In this document: positions 8,685-18,594 of the stretch, piece by piece | How the letters are laid out: the number at the start of each line of letters is the position of its first letter | Numbering within the stretch: position 1 is the first letter of the stretch | NCBI GenBank assembly: GCA_943704495.1 | Contig: CALSCR010003063.1 | Span: 1-29,299 of the forward strand | Reading direction: 5' to 3' | Source of the DNA: Pigoraptor chileana | Lineage: Eukaryota; Opisthokonta; Filasterea | Length of the DNA stretch: 29,299 nt | The notes under the pieces: model-generated | Databases searched by the model: none | Told to the model about the DNA's origin: nothing | The model's input: only the letters and a program-made list of their open reading frames with translations | Program-made: the position numbers and the translations under genes

Positions 8685-11346
8685 CCTGATCAATTTCCAG
8701 GGAGGCATTCTCGGCATTCTCCCATTTTATGGCGGCGGTCGTGCGTATGAGCAAATGCTTGACGAGATGACGGCATTTCAGGCGGCGAATGCGTCACGCC
8801 TGGTGCAGTTTGATCCCGCGAAGAGAGAGCTGTACAGTCCATATCAAGCATATATGTATGACACGGTCATTGCGGTTGCCGCGGGACTGTCCAAGTTTGC
8901 GAGTGTCGGCGGCCTGTCCCTCCCAGCCAACGTCTCGCAGCTGTATTCGATCATGAACAAGTAAGGGCGGGCGGCGCAATGTGGTTTCACTCATTAATTT
9001 GGTACCATTGTGTCAGCGTGCGCATGCGCGGAGTCTGCGTCACGGAGACAACGCAATGTCTTGACTAGATGCATGCATTCTCTGTGTGAATGCGAGCATG
9101 CGTATACCCTAATCCTACTGTTGGGATGATATTGTGCAGTGGAACGGTTGCTTTGTGTGGTTAAAGAACGGAGAGACATATGCAATAGGCTGTCATTGGA
9201 GCATTCACTCTATACTTATTCCCGTTTCCATGATGCGTCCTAATCACCCATTCGCCACACTGACACGCACACACACGCACACACACACACACACACACAG
9301 CATCACTTTCAACGGATCGACAGGGCGCGTGGCCCTAAAGAACGGCGAGCGTCTCGGCAAATACCTTCTCATCAATCATCCGCCCGGCATGGATGGCGTT
9401 GAGTCGTTTGGCACCGTCGATTCCCTCGACGACTTCCGCGTGTCGTACGAAAGCAACAAGACAATAGTATGGGGACAAGGCTCAACAGGGACTGTGCCCA
9501 GCGACGCCATATGCCTTCCTGTGTGCTCGCTCACCGGGGGACGCTGCACGAAGATCAATCGCGTTGGAGTGTGCGTGTGCTTTGTCGGATGGAAGGGTGA
9601 AGCATGCAGCGAGGCAGTGTCGACGACGTCGAGCTCAAACATTGTCACAATTGTTGCGGCCGTCGTCGCTGTCTGCGGCACAGTCATCCTCGGGGCAGTG
9701 TGCGCGGCCTTTTTCGCCGTGCGGTATGCGCGCAAGATGGCGTCACGTGTGCAGCCGTTGGCGCCCGCCGCCGATCCCGCGCTCGATCTGGACGGCCCGA
9801 TTGCAAAGGCAATGAAGGTCATTGAGAACATCCGCCACAACAGGCTGAAGGGGGAGGCCCTAACCGCAGAGCTTAAGATTGTCGAGGATGCGCTCATCGC
9901 AAACAACATGTACCAGCCTGAGCTCGAGCCCATCACTGCGGACCATAATATCGGTCTGGAGACGGTGCAGTTTCTCGACAACTTGCTCATGACGCGCCTC
10001 ATGCCCGACAAGAAGATGCGGGGGCGGGGGCGGCGGACATCTGCGTTCAAGGACCAGAGCATGGCGAGCGTGAGCGTGACGGTGTCGAATGGGGGATCGA
10101 TGAGCGGGGACCGGGGGCGCGGGGACGGCACGCACGAGGCCACGGAGGTCTCTGCCGCACTAGAACATATCAACCGCTGGGACTTCAACATGTTTGATCT
10201 TGAGACGGCCACAATGGGGCATCCGCTGTGTGCCCTGACGTTTGAGGTCATGTTCAAACTGGGTCTGTTCGAGTCGTTTGCGATCGATCCGACGCAGATG
10301 AAGCGGTTTCTGCTCGCGCTCGAGTCTGGCTACATGAACCACAACGCCGTCTACCACACCTCTACGCACGCGGCCGATGTGCTGCAGGCGATGTTCGTCT
10401 TTTTCCAGAACGGCCTCTTCAAGAACCTGTTTAGTCCCCAGGAAATGCTCGCAGCATGCCTCGCGTGCGTCGCCCATGACCTCGACCATCCCGGAGTAAC
10501 AAACAGCTTTCTGATTTCGACATCGCACGATTTGTCGCTTCTATACAACGACACGGCGGTCCTCGAGAACCACCACAGCGCAACCTTCTTCAAGGTGCTG
10601 CAGGACCCCGACGCGAACATTCTGCGCATGCTGGACACGACCGACTTCAGGATTATCCGCAAGATGATATGCTCTCTTATTCTCTCGACAGACGTGGCGC
10701 AGCACTTTGAGCACCTGGCCAAGTTCAAGACGCGCGTCAACAGCGGACTGATCTCGCTCGACGACGACGCGGACCGCCTTCTGCTGCTGATCATGGCGAT
10801 CAAGTGCGCGGATGTGTCGAATCCAACAAAGCCAAAGCCAATATACGACGGATGGACTGCGCGTATTATGGAGGAGTTTTATCGCCAGGGTGACCGCGAG
10901 CGAGAGCTCGGAATGCCCATTTCAATGTTCATGGACAGGCTCAATCCGTGCGTCGCAAAGTGCCAAAACGGTTTCATCGAGGTCATTGTGTCGCCGCTCT
11001 TCAAATCGTTTACAGATTTCGTTGGCTTTGAAGGTACAGTTCTGTTCGTGTGTGTATGTTTGTTGTGTGTATATACGTTGTGGCATGATTTTTCAAAAAG
11101 TGTTGTCTCTCAATCCACTTGTGGAGTCCATGGACATAGCAGCTAATCACTGACTTGAATCTCGCCCTCTGTCTCTCTCGTTATACCGACCCAGAACCTT
11201 ACATCAACGTGATTCGCAACCACAAGTACTGGAAGCGATATCTGGAGGGAAGCGTGTCGTCCGAGGCTGTTCTTGCCGACTCGCACAGTACGCCGATCAC
11301 ACGCGCGTCGCGACACAAGAGCGTTGGTTCGATGGACAGATTATGA
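7661..11346 (+). CDS. Receptor-type cyclic-nucleotide phosphodiesterase: flytrap ligand domain, EGF-like, TM, PDEase I
   Basis: This is a predicted single-pass receptor that would hydrolyse cAMP or cGMP in the cytosol under control of an extracellular ligand. Exons are 7661-8531, 8684-8960, 9301-11033 and 11195-11346; phases 1, 2, 1 join to 1010 aa. A signal peptide (1 to about 38) is followed by an ANF-receptor/class-C-GPCR-like Venus flytrap (about 40-420), with SASSTSTALEDRTLYPTF in lobe 1 and FNGSTGRVAL near its end. A six-Cys EGF-like module (454-485) and a hydrophobic span (496-522) come next. The catalytic domain, about 640-950, has YH735xxxH739, the H775-D776 pair in AHDLDHPG, D887 in ADVSNPTK and Q938 in the glutamine-pocket position, so all metal and substrate residues of active class I enzymes are present. 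Substrate preference cannot be read; motif spacing recalls PDE4/PDE8. The start is chosen for the signal peptide. I know of no described family with this order. Confidence 0.9.
8532..8683 (+). other. Intron 1 of receptor phosphodiesterase with GT-rich donor end and (CA)n acceptor end
   Basis: A 152-nt intron with donor GTGCGT and an acceptor formed by the last repeat of a CA run (8652-8683), followed at once by coding sequence. The first 35 nt are GT-rich and complementary to the CA run, so the RNA could fold with both splice sites close together. The acceptor lacks a normal polypyrimidine tract. Confidence 0.75.
9265..9300. repeat. (CA)n microsatellite forming a splice acceptor
   Basis: A CA run ends in CAG exactly at the junction with exon 3 of the receptor phosphodiesterase (9301). 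The frame across the join and the flytrap motif directly after it support the acceptor. Confidence 0.85.
11121..11175 (+). repeat. Dispersed ~55-bp element, copy C
   Basis: This copy runs from GTGGAGTCCATGGACATAGC through CACTGACTTGAAT to a C/T-rich tail, inside the last intron of the receptor phosphodiesterase. The CTGAC near 11152 lies about 41 nt before the acceptor and could be the branch site. It matches the copies at 27221, 14501 (inverted), 4866 and 5647. Confidence 0.7.
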
Positions 11347-12672
11347 GTAGGCATGCAACATCGCCCCGCTGCCCCGCGCTCTCCCGTATGTCTGACCATC
11401 ACTCTGCGACCGACGCTTTGCTTTGTCGCGCGTCTTCCTTTGATGTGCACACATTGCAGTGTTGATGCGGTGACATCGCATCTGTTGTTTTGCTGATTGC
11501 GTGCGTTGCGCGTGTGCTTTCCCCTCCCCCATCAATTGCGCGTTTAATAATTTGTCTCTGTATTGTTATTTCATTGCTTACATCTTCCTTGTCTCCATCC
11601 GTCGCTGTTATTGTACCTCAGTTGCAGCCATATCTCCGTCGGTTCTCCGTTGCTATTGTCTCTCCCTATCACTTGCTTTTTTCTCTCCCTCCTGTGCTGT
11701 TGTGAAGTGCTGCGTCGTTGCTCTGTGCCGACATTGTCTGTCGTATGTCATTGCGTATTTGTGTCGCTGCGTGGTGTGTCTCCCCTGCATTGGGCTGTCA
11801 GTGTGTGATTTGCGTTTACGCGTGCGCGTGCGTTGTCCGAGTTGCCTTGTTACATATCGACTTTTTAACTAATAAGTATATGCATACTTCCACACAGTCA
11901 GGTTTGACATTATGGGCATTCACACGAATTGAACTGGACGAGTCCTCTGATTGCCAGTCAATAGTCACTGTCACGCCTCATTTTTCCTATGCGACAACAC
12001 TGGCTGAATGTGGCCTTGCATGAGAGTGGGGAGGTGACTGAGCCCACTTGTGTTGCCCGTGTGACTGTCGCACTTTTCCGCTGTCCACTCACAATCCGCA
12101 CAAACAAACACATCCCTTGCACCAGACACAGCACTGCGCACGCACTCCAGACAGACTTCTCAGCTGCCTCTCACACGTCTGCCGGCCTAGTCCCCGCACC
12201 AGTACAGGGAGGGTGCCGGCATCACAAATGTGCGCCGGTGCACTGATCAAAGAGTAGATGCAGACAGTGCCATCGTGCAAAAGGCGGGAAAGATAGGGAG
12301 ACAATATGTAAATCTCAGTAAAGAGTGGGCATTCGTCTGATCCCGGAGGCCGGCGGAGGCCGCTGACACATAAACCAATCAGTCAAAAACTGCAGACTAA
12401 TTTTAAGTCTGATAGACTGAAAATTGATCAGTCCGGACAACAGCTGTCATGTACTACGCCGGAGCGACGGGTCTCCTCCACATGCGCCGCGCACTCACAC
12501 AATATTGCTCTCACGTGCGACATAAAGGACGTGCATTTTCTGCCAAAGGCAACACATGTTTGCGTGTGAAAAGGAGCCCATTCATTTGGCTATTGCTTTA
12601 TGCGCTCTCCGGCGATTTGAGCAACACTTACAAACGTTGAGTGTGGTGATTTCAAAATTGATTGAATTCAAG
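11347..12672 (+). other. Intergenic region: phosphodiesterase 3' UTR and sterol reductase upstream sequence
   Basis: The sequence from 11347 to about 11900 is pyrimidine-rich and probably 3' UTR, with an AATAA-like string near 11545. The remainder to 12672 precedes the sterol reductase. A small inverted repeat (CAGACT / AGTCTG) lies at 12393-12411. The frames here are short, overlapping and low in complexity, and I see no gene. Confidence 0.5.
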
Positions 12673-12988
12673 ATGGATGCGCTCGCCAGCTTTGATTGGT
12701 CGCTTCTGAGGCCCTCGACAGAAGGCGCAGTATTCGTGCTAGCATTCTATGCTATCTTTGCGGCTGGTGTTGCCATCATGCCCGGTCAGATTGTGCAGGG
12801 ATGGTTCAAGGACCCAAAGGTGTGTGGTCTGTGTGTGATCTGTGTGTGTGTGTATGTGTGTATGTGTGTGGTCTCTGGTGTGTATGTATGAGTGTGTGTG
12901 TGTGCGTGCGTGTATGTGTATGTGTGTGTGTATGTGTGTGTGGTCTCTTTGTGTGTATGTATGAGTGTGTGTGTGTGTGTGTGTGTGC

Positions 12989-13032
<44 letters not shown>

Positions 13033-16000
13033 TCCACGTGTGTGTGTGTGTGTGTGTGATCCACGTGTGTGTGTGCGTATAGAAAATATATTCAGTGTAT
13101 CACTATTAGTGTTTTACGTATGAGTCTGCAATTGACATGATGCATAAATTTACGTCGATTATGTCTCATAAATGGTCATCCCTTGTACAATGGGGCTGTC
13201 TGTGTCTGTTTGCTTTGGATCTTTCCATGTTTGTCTTGCCACTTACTATGTAGGGAAAAACACTTCAGTACAAACTCAACGGCTTCCGTGTCGGCGCCGC
13301 TGTAATCGCGGGATGCATTGCGCTTGTTCACTATGGAGTACTGCCTGGAAGCTTTATTTACAATGAGATTCGCAGTATCATAATAGTCAGCAACGTTCTC
13401 GCCTTTGTGTTTGCTGCCGTCTTGCTGATCAAGGTGTGTTAATTCTGCTCGCATGCCAAACACATCATGCTTGATATCCTCTGCGGCTTCCGCATGCATG
13501 CACACACATATAAGCACGCATATGAACACACACACACATATATATATATATATACGCACACACACGCACACACACGACACACACATACGCAGAGATATAT
13601 GCTTGCACACTCAGATACGCATACACATACTTACGTACACTAGCACACACACAAGCACACACGCGCATGCATCATGACATCACGACATACTGACGCATTC
13701 TTACACACCTGCCGCTATGGATGGCAGGGGCGGCTGCGGGGAGAGAGCGCCCACAACGGCAACACCGGTCTTGATTATGTTGAAGGGTGCGAGCTGAACC
13801 CTCGGTTTGGACGGATGTTTGATTTGAAAATGTTCTTTCCAAAGGCCGGTTGTGCACTCCTCCTCCTGGTTGTGTTGTCACTCGCACACGAACACGCCGC
13901 CCGTCGGTGGGTGTATGTGTGTGTGTGTGTGTGCGTGGTGTTGTGTGTGCAAATTGTGTGAGTATAGAGCGTGTGTCGTGAGGATGTATGTGTCTGTTCG
14001 CGCGCATGTGAGGTTGTGTGTGTGTTTGGTCTGCTTCATGACGCTTACTATGTTGGGTACAATCGAAGTGCGCCCATATTGTGACATACTTGAACGAAAC
14101 AATACTGAGTGTCGGGACTCGAACCCTCGCCTCTTCCCTCGGCTGCGCAGTGGCGCTCTCGGTGAGGCTGTTGCGAGCACTCCTTCCTATTTTGGGCTGT
14201 CTGCTGCGATGGCGGCGCACGTACTCTGCAACAGCTGGTTTGTGTTTGACTATCTCTACAACGAGCGTGTGCAGCTATACACGTACGACGTCAAGGCAGA
14301 GCATCTCGGCTGGAAGCTTGTGTGGGGACAGATGGTATTCTATCCGTTTGTGTACTCGATGCACGCATGGTTCACGCTCGATCCCTCTGCCGAAAACGTC
14401 AGGTGTGTTGCATGCGTTTTGTGTATGTCTCGTATGCTCATGTTTTAATGTGGTTTCTGCATTAATCGTGCACATGTGTCTGCCCAGTGCCTATAGCCTC
14501 TCTTGAGAGAGATGTAAGATTCAAGTTGGTGCTCTACGGGCTGTGCCCATGGACTCCACAACAATCGAGAGAGAGAGTGTGTCCATGCTACAATGGCCGA
14601 AAAGTACAATCACTCGGTGTACTCGGGTGCGCATGAGGACAGGAATTAGTGTACACAACTGAACTCGTCGGCTCTTTTTGAGCACTTTTTTAAGTGTTTT
14701 TGTTGTCGGTAAAGCTTCCTATTTATTTCCCACGAGGCCTCTTTTGTCACACACCCACGTCGTTGTTATGTGAGTTAATTCCCTGTGGTAAAATAATTGC
14801 GCTGTCTGTGGTTTTCAGGTACCTTGATGCGAACCCGCACATTGCCCTTGCATGCGTGGGACTCTACGCCGTCGCTTACTGTATTTTCCGCGGTGCAAAC
14901 AACCAGGTATGTCTAAGCGTCCATTTTAACAAACGCCCACCAATTACCATCCGCCTTTGAAGTGCGTGCGGACATGCTGTGTCAATGATCTGTGGGTTTC
15001 GGCGTTTATCGCGTCATGAGTTCGAATCCGCCGCTCACTTTATTTCTTCTCTGGAGGTCGAACATTGTGCCCACGCGTTTTGAGTGTCCTTATCTGTGTG
15101 GACCCAGACACTATCATTTCTCCTTATTTATTTCTCCTTATTTCTCCTTGTTTCTCCTTCAAACACTGCCACTTTTCCTTATTTCTCCTTATTTCTCCTT
15201 GTTTCTCCTTCAAATACTGCCACTTTTCCTTATTTCTCCTTATTTCTCCTTCAAACACTTCCACTTTTCCTTATTTCTCCTTATTTCTCCTTCAAACACT
15301 TCCACTTTTCCTTATTTCTCCTTATTTCTCCTTCAAACACTTCCACTTTTCCTTATTTCTCCTTATTTCTCCTTCAAACACTTCCACTTTTCCTTATTTC
15401 TCCTTATTTCTCCTTCAAACACTGCCACATTTCCTTATTTCTCCTTGTTTCTCCTTCAAACACTGCCAATTCTCCTCATTTCTCCTTATTTCTGCCGGTC
15501 GCTGTAATGTTCGCCTGTTTATTCGCCAGAAATATCTGTTCAAGACAAATCCGAGCGCGTCTTTCCTCGGCATTTTCAAGCCCAAGAGCGTTGCCAATGG
15601 ACGTCTCCTGTGCAGTGGCTTTTGGGGCGCGGCAAGGTATGTAAGAACTCAATCTCATTGTTGTGGATTTGCCAGTGATGGATGGAAAGCCGTAGGGACG
15701 TGGCCATTGAAGTAACTTAATTGTTTCACTGCATATGATTGCGGACTGCATGGACGCATTGAGCGGAAAAGCTGCCAGATATTTATGGCTATGTATATAC
15801 GTACTTGTATTTATATATAGGATAGAATGCATATGTGGCGATTTGTGTGGCAATATAATGGCTCCTGATGCAAGTATCATATGTGTGCCCACGCGCACGG
15901 TTTATCGGTATTACCCCGACCCCCAAAAGGCAAACTAACTAACACACAACACACAAACAAAAAACAAACACAAACACAAACACAAATAACAGGCACTTTA

Positions 16001-16599
16001 ACTACTTTGGGGAGATTCTCGCCGCCATCGCCCTCACTCTTCCTTGCGGATTTGGTCACGTGTGGCCGTGGCTCTATCCCGCATACATGACAGCCCTTCT
16101 CATTCCCCGAGAGGTGGGCGTCTGTGTGTGTGCGTGTGTTTGTGTGTTTGTGTGTGCTGGCCTTTGCTAAACCAGTCGCTGCCTGACGCAACCATGCCAG
16201 TAATTATGTCACGCACTCACCAACGCAATCGAAGCATCGATGCAAATGGGCTTTTTGTGAACCGTTTTATAACTTGTTGGAGACTGATGCGCACGTGACT
16301 GTTGTGTTACTGTGCTTTGGTGTGACTGTGTGTACATTTCACATCGCTTTTCGTTGCATTTGTGAACGGCATCAGTAGTTTTCGCCATATATTGAGGTTG
16401 TGTTTGCACACATTTCGTCTCGCTCGACTGCACGCGACTCACTCGCACACTGACGTACAAACATAAACACAACAACAACCACCCCACACTGACATTGCAG
16501 ATGTCGGACAATGCGATTTGCCGCAAACAGTATGGTGAGAAAGTGTGGCAGGAGTACACGTCGGCTGTTCCATACCGCATCATCCCGTTCATCTATTAG
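12673..16599 (+). CDS. ERG24: Sterol reductase, ERG24/DHCR7/LBR family, probably C-14 sterol reductase
   Basis: This polytopic ER membrane enzyme should reduce a sterol-nucleus double bond with NADPH. Eight exons join in phase to 390 aa: 12673-12819, 13254-13433, 13728-13906, 14151-14402, 14819-14906, 15530-15636, 15993-16113 and 16501-16599. Family motifs appear in order: LQYKLNGF near the N-terminus; [17 protein letters not shown] and FDLKMFF in exon 3; the loop before the last spans in exon 4; and the C-terminal signature [15 protein letters not shown] with LPCGF. The protein ends [10 protein letters not shown], as C-14 reductases do. The NADPH-side RHxNYxG is intact. At 390 aa it is shorter than yeast ERG24 (438), consistent with a trimmed N-terminal half. 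DHCR7 activity remains possible; the final residues and KxLxYKxNG motif favour C-14. All introns are repeat-rich. The exon 3/4 join (13906/14151) is the weakest, but the phase and the alignment to the usual transmembrane segment both hold. Confidence 0.88.
12820..13080. repeat. GT-rich satellite in intron 1 of the sterol reductase
   Basis: About 260 bp of imperfect GT dinucleotides begins at the donor itself (GTGTGT) and contains longer repeated phrases such as gtgatccacgtgtgtg and gtatgtatgagtgtg. It is intronic, flanked by phase-0 exons at 12819 and 13254. Confidence 0.9.
13499..13660. repeat. CA/TA-rich microsatellite in intron 2 of the sterol reductase
   Basis: Alternating CA, TA and CG dinucleotides including a (TA) run at 13540-13553. 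It is purine-pyrimidine alternating for most of its length and intronic. Confidence 0.85.
14501..14560 (-). repeat. Dispersed ~55-bp element, copy E (inverted)
   Basis: Read on the minus strand, this copy gives GTGGAGTCCATGGGCACAGC, a short spacer, ACTTGAATCTTACATCTCTC and then an inverted GAGAGA/TCTCTC end. It lies antisense in intron 4 of the sterol reductase, the only copy found in that orientation. Confidence 0.65.
15118..15495 (+). repeat. 41-bp pyrimidine-rich minisatellite, about 8 units
   Basis: The unit is a CTTCAAACACTTCCAC head followed by two or three copies of TTTCTCCTTA. Heads begin near 15159, 15209, 15250, 15291, 15332, 15373, 15414 and 15455, spaced 41 bp apart except for the first pair, which has one extra 10-bp subunit. 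The middle five units are nearly identical. Because 41 is not a multiple of three, all three plus frames stay open across the array and give spurious 170-216 aa frames. It lies in intron 5 of the sterol reductase, ending about 35 nt before the acceptor at 15529. Confidence 0.93.
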
Positions 16600-17151
16600 C
16601 GCGCCACTCGACTGAACCGACTGGCAGCTGTCTCTGGCCACTTTCCACTCGTATTCTGTCTGGATTCCAAGCAATCGGCACACTGCCCTGGCTCCTTTGT
16701 TATGACCATCACGAACCAGCACTAGCGGCATCAGCTCATCAGCGCTGGCATTGAGACATCTCTGTGACTGAAATATAACCTGCTTACAAGTGTAGCGCAT
16801 CACTACTGTGACTTCCCACCGTCGGATATGTCTATATCTGCTTATGTGCAGGCAAGTTATTATAAATCGCGGTACTTTCATCACGGTGCAGAAGAAAAGA
16901 AACGAAAACTACACACTAAAAGCACACAGTCGGATTGAATTTGATTTCGCGGCACAACAACCGCATACGCTTTACAAAGGGGGGTTTGTACAGTAGACAG
17001 AGTGAGCATCAATGTCCGTCCACTCTCGGTCACTATTAACACAGAACGCAGACCGCAATGAGTGAGCTCAGTGCACCGAAATCCCGCACAACTGAGCGAC
17101 ACAATTGTTTAATGAAGGGCCGATCAAGCACGGCAGTGGGCCTCCAAAGGC
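16600..17151. other. Convergent intergenic region
   Basis: This lies between the stop of the plus-strand sterol reductase and the end of the minus-strand F-box/LRR gene, and probably holds both 3' UTRs. I see no recognisable gene or strong repeat in it. Confidence 0.5.
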
Positions 17152-18239
17152 TCAGTCCTCGTCATATTTCCAGCAGCCACTGAGATTGAGCGTATGGACG
17201 CCACGCAAAGCAGACACATCCACCACCTTCCAAAAGCCACTCAGGTTGAGCGTGTGTACGCCGCCCAGTGCAGACAAGCTCGACACTCCACAACAGCGAC
17301 TGAGATCGAGCGAATGTACGCCGCCCAATGCAGACACATCCTCTACTCCGTGGCAGCGACTAAGATTGAGCGTATTCCCCCCCGCCCAATGCAGACACAT
17401 CCATTCCCTTGCAGCCACTAAGGTTGAGCGTATGCACGAATCCCAAGGCAAACACATCCTTCACTCCATGACACCAACTGAGGTTCAGAGTGTGTACGCC
17501 ACCCAATGCAGATACATCCACCAGTCCTTTGCAGCCACTGAGGTCAAGGAAATGTACACTACCCAAAGAAGACACATCTTTCACACCATGGCAGCGCCTG
17601 AGGCGTAGCGTATGTGCGCCGCCCAATGCAGAAACATCCTTCACTCCACGGCAGTCACTCAGATTGAGCGTATGTACGCCACCCAATGCAGATACATCCT
17701 TCACTAGTTCGCTGCCACTCAGGTTAAGTGTGTGTACGCCGCCCAATGCAGACACATCCTCCACTCCCCGGCAACGACTGAGGGTGAACATTACCCAATG
17801 CAGATACGTCCTCCACTCGTTCGCAGCCACTCAGGTAAAGTGTGTGTATGCGCCCCAATGCAGAAACCTCCTCCACTCGTTCACAGCCACTCAGGTTGAG
17901 CGTGTGTACGCCGCCCAACGCAGACACATCATTCACTCGTTTGCAGCCACTCAGGGTGAGCGTATGTATGCCGCCCAAACACAGAAATATCTACCACAAA
18001 CATGGAGGAAATTGATACAACAAGGCATCTCAGTGGAAACGCAGACAAAACGAGCAAGCGAAAGCCTTCATCATTGAAAAATCGATGCGAAATTTCGCGA
18101 CGCAAGGTGTACGCCAATGCCGCAGGTGCGATCGGAGAAAGGAATTGACGCGAGAGAGAGATACGATGTCTGCCCGATTGAGGACGGGGAGGACGTGCGA
18201 CACCAGAATCTCGAGTGGGAGGGACGAAAACGACGCCAT
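17152..18239 (-). pseudogene. F-box/leucine-rich-repeat gene, broken
   Basis: The minus-strand start at 18239 begins with an F-box (LPLEILVSHVLPVLNRADIVSLSRVNSFL trimmed here to its key residues LPLEIL, VLNRAD and VNSFLRSHL), the usual SCF ubiquitin-ligase adaptor module that binds Skp1. Downstream, about 14 leucine-rich repeats of 23 residues follow the pattern DVSALGGVHTLNLSGC. They end in GCWKYDED and a stop at 17152. The repeats run through all three frames and the F-box is not in frame with them, so the coding chain is interrupted in about four places and no splicing pattern I tried restores a single frame. Repeat units are very similar at the DNA level, suggesting recent expansion or conversion. 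An intact gene would act as a substrate receptor for ubiquitination. Assembly error in the repeats is the alternative to true decay. Confidence 0.7.
17160..17990 (-). repeat. 69-bp tandem repeat encoding LRRs
   Basis: About 12-14 units of roughly 69 bp (23 codons) underlie the leucine-rich repeats. The conserved plus-strand core reads ccgcccaatgcagacacatc, with more variable spacers between. Some units differ in length by a few bases, which accounts for the changes of reading frame. Confidence 0.9.
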
Positions 18240-18594
18240 TCTTGAAATGTCCGTGATTCCCTTGAAAGTAGTGTGGAGTCGTTTTTGTTGGTGTGCAGTC
18301 CCATTTTTAGAGCACACTGACAACAGCACAAAAATCGTAAAAAGTTGAGGGCATTAATCCGATCGTAAAGTAAGATCACGTGATATATGCGTTGCCATGG
18401 CACACTTCCGGAAATGGTGACACGGGTAAACTTCCTAAGCACATATCAGGAAATAACTCAGATCATAGAGCAATGGAGGAGGGAAAAAAAACAACACGCT
18501 ATAAGACGCAGTGCAACTCAACGACGCCAAATTCTCAACATTAACAATAATTGTCGTGTGGACACACCGCGGCGACAGGCGCGCAGCCCCCACA
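18240..18594. promoter_or_regulatory. Divergent promoter with TCACGTGA and X-box-like palindromes
   Basis: This 355-bp region separates the minus-strand F-box/LRR gene from the plus-strand CD36-family gene. It contains atcacgtgat (18375-18384), an E-box core within a 10-bp palindrome, and 7 bp later gttgccatggca (18391-18402), which resembles an RFX X-box with one mismatch in the second half. No TATA box is evident. Confidence 0.5.

Noticed and set aside
9376-10257. Minus-strand frame of 293 codons
   Set aside because: It is antisense to the flytrap and PDE exon, whose plus-strand reading matches known families through the whole stretch.
12786-13064. Long His-Thr and Cys-Val frames on both strands
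   Set aside because: They are the GT/CA satellite of intron 1 of the sterol reductase, not protein.
14105-14180. tRNA or SINE on the minus strand suggested by a GGGTTCGAGTCCC B-box-like string
   Set aside because: No fitting acceptor stem, T-stem or A box could be built, and much of the stretch is sterol reductase coding exon.
14960-15045. tRNA-like gene suggested by GAGTTCGAATCCG
   Set aside because: The T-stem does not pair and no A box or acceptor stem is visible. It could be a fragment of a tRNA-derived repeat but cannot be supported.
14992-15715. Three overlapping plus frames of 171-216 codons rich in Phe, Leu, Ser and Pro
   Set aside because: All come from the 41-bp pyrimidine minisatellite, which leaves every frame open; the region is intron between two phase-matched sterol reductase exons.
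17105-18077. Plus-strand frames rich in Thr-Pro-Pro repeats across the LRR array
   Set aside because: They are antisense readings of the 69-bp repeat; the minus strand encodes the recognisable leucine-rich consensus.
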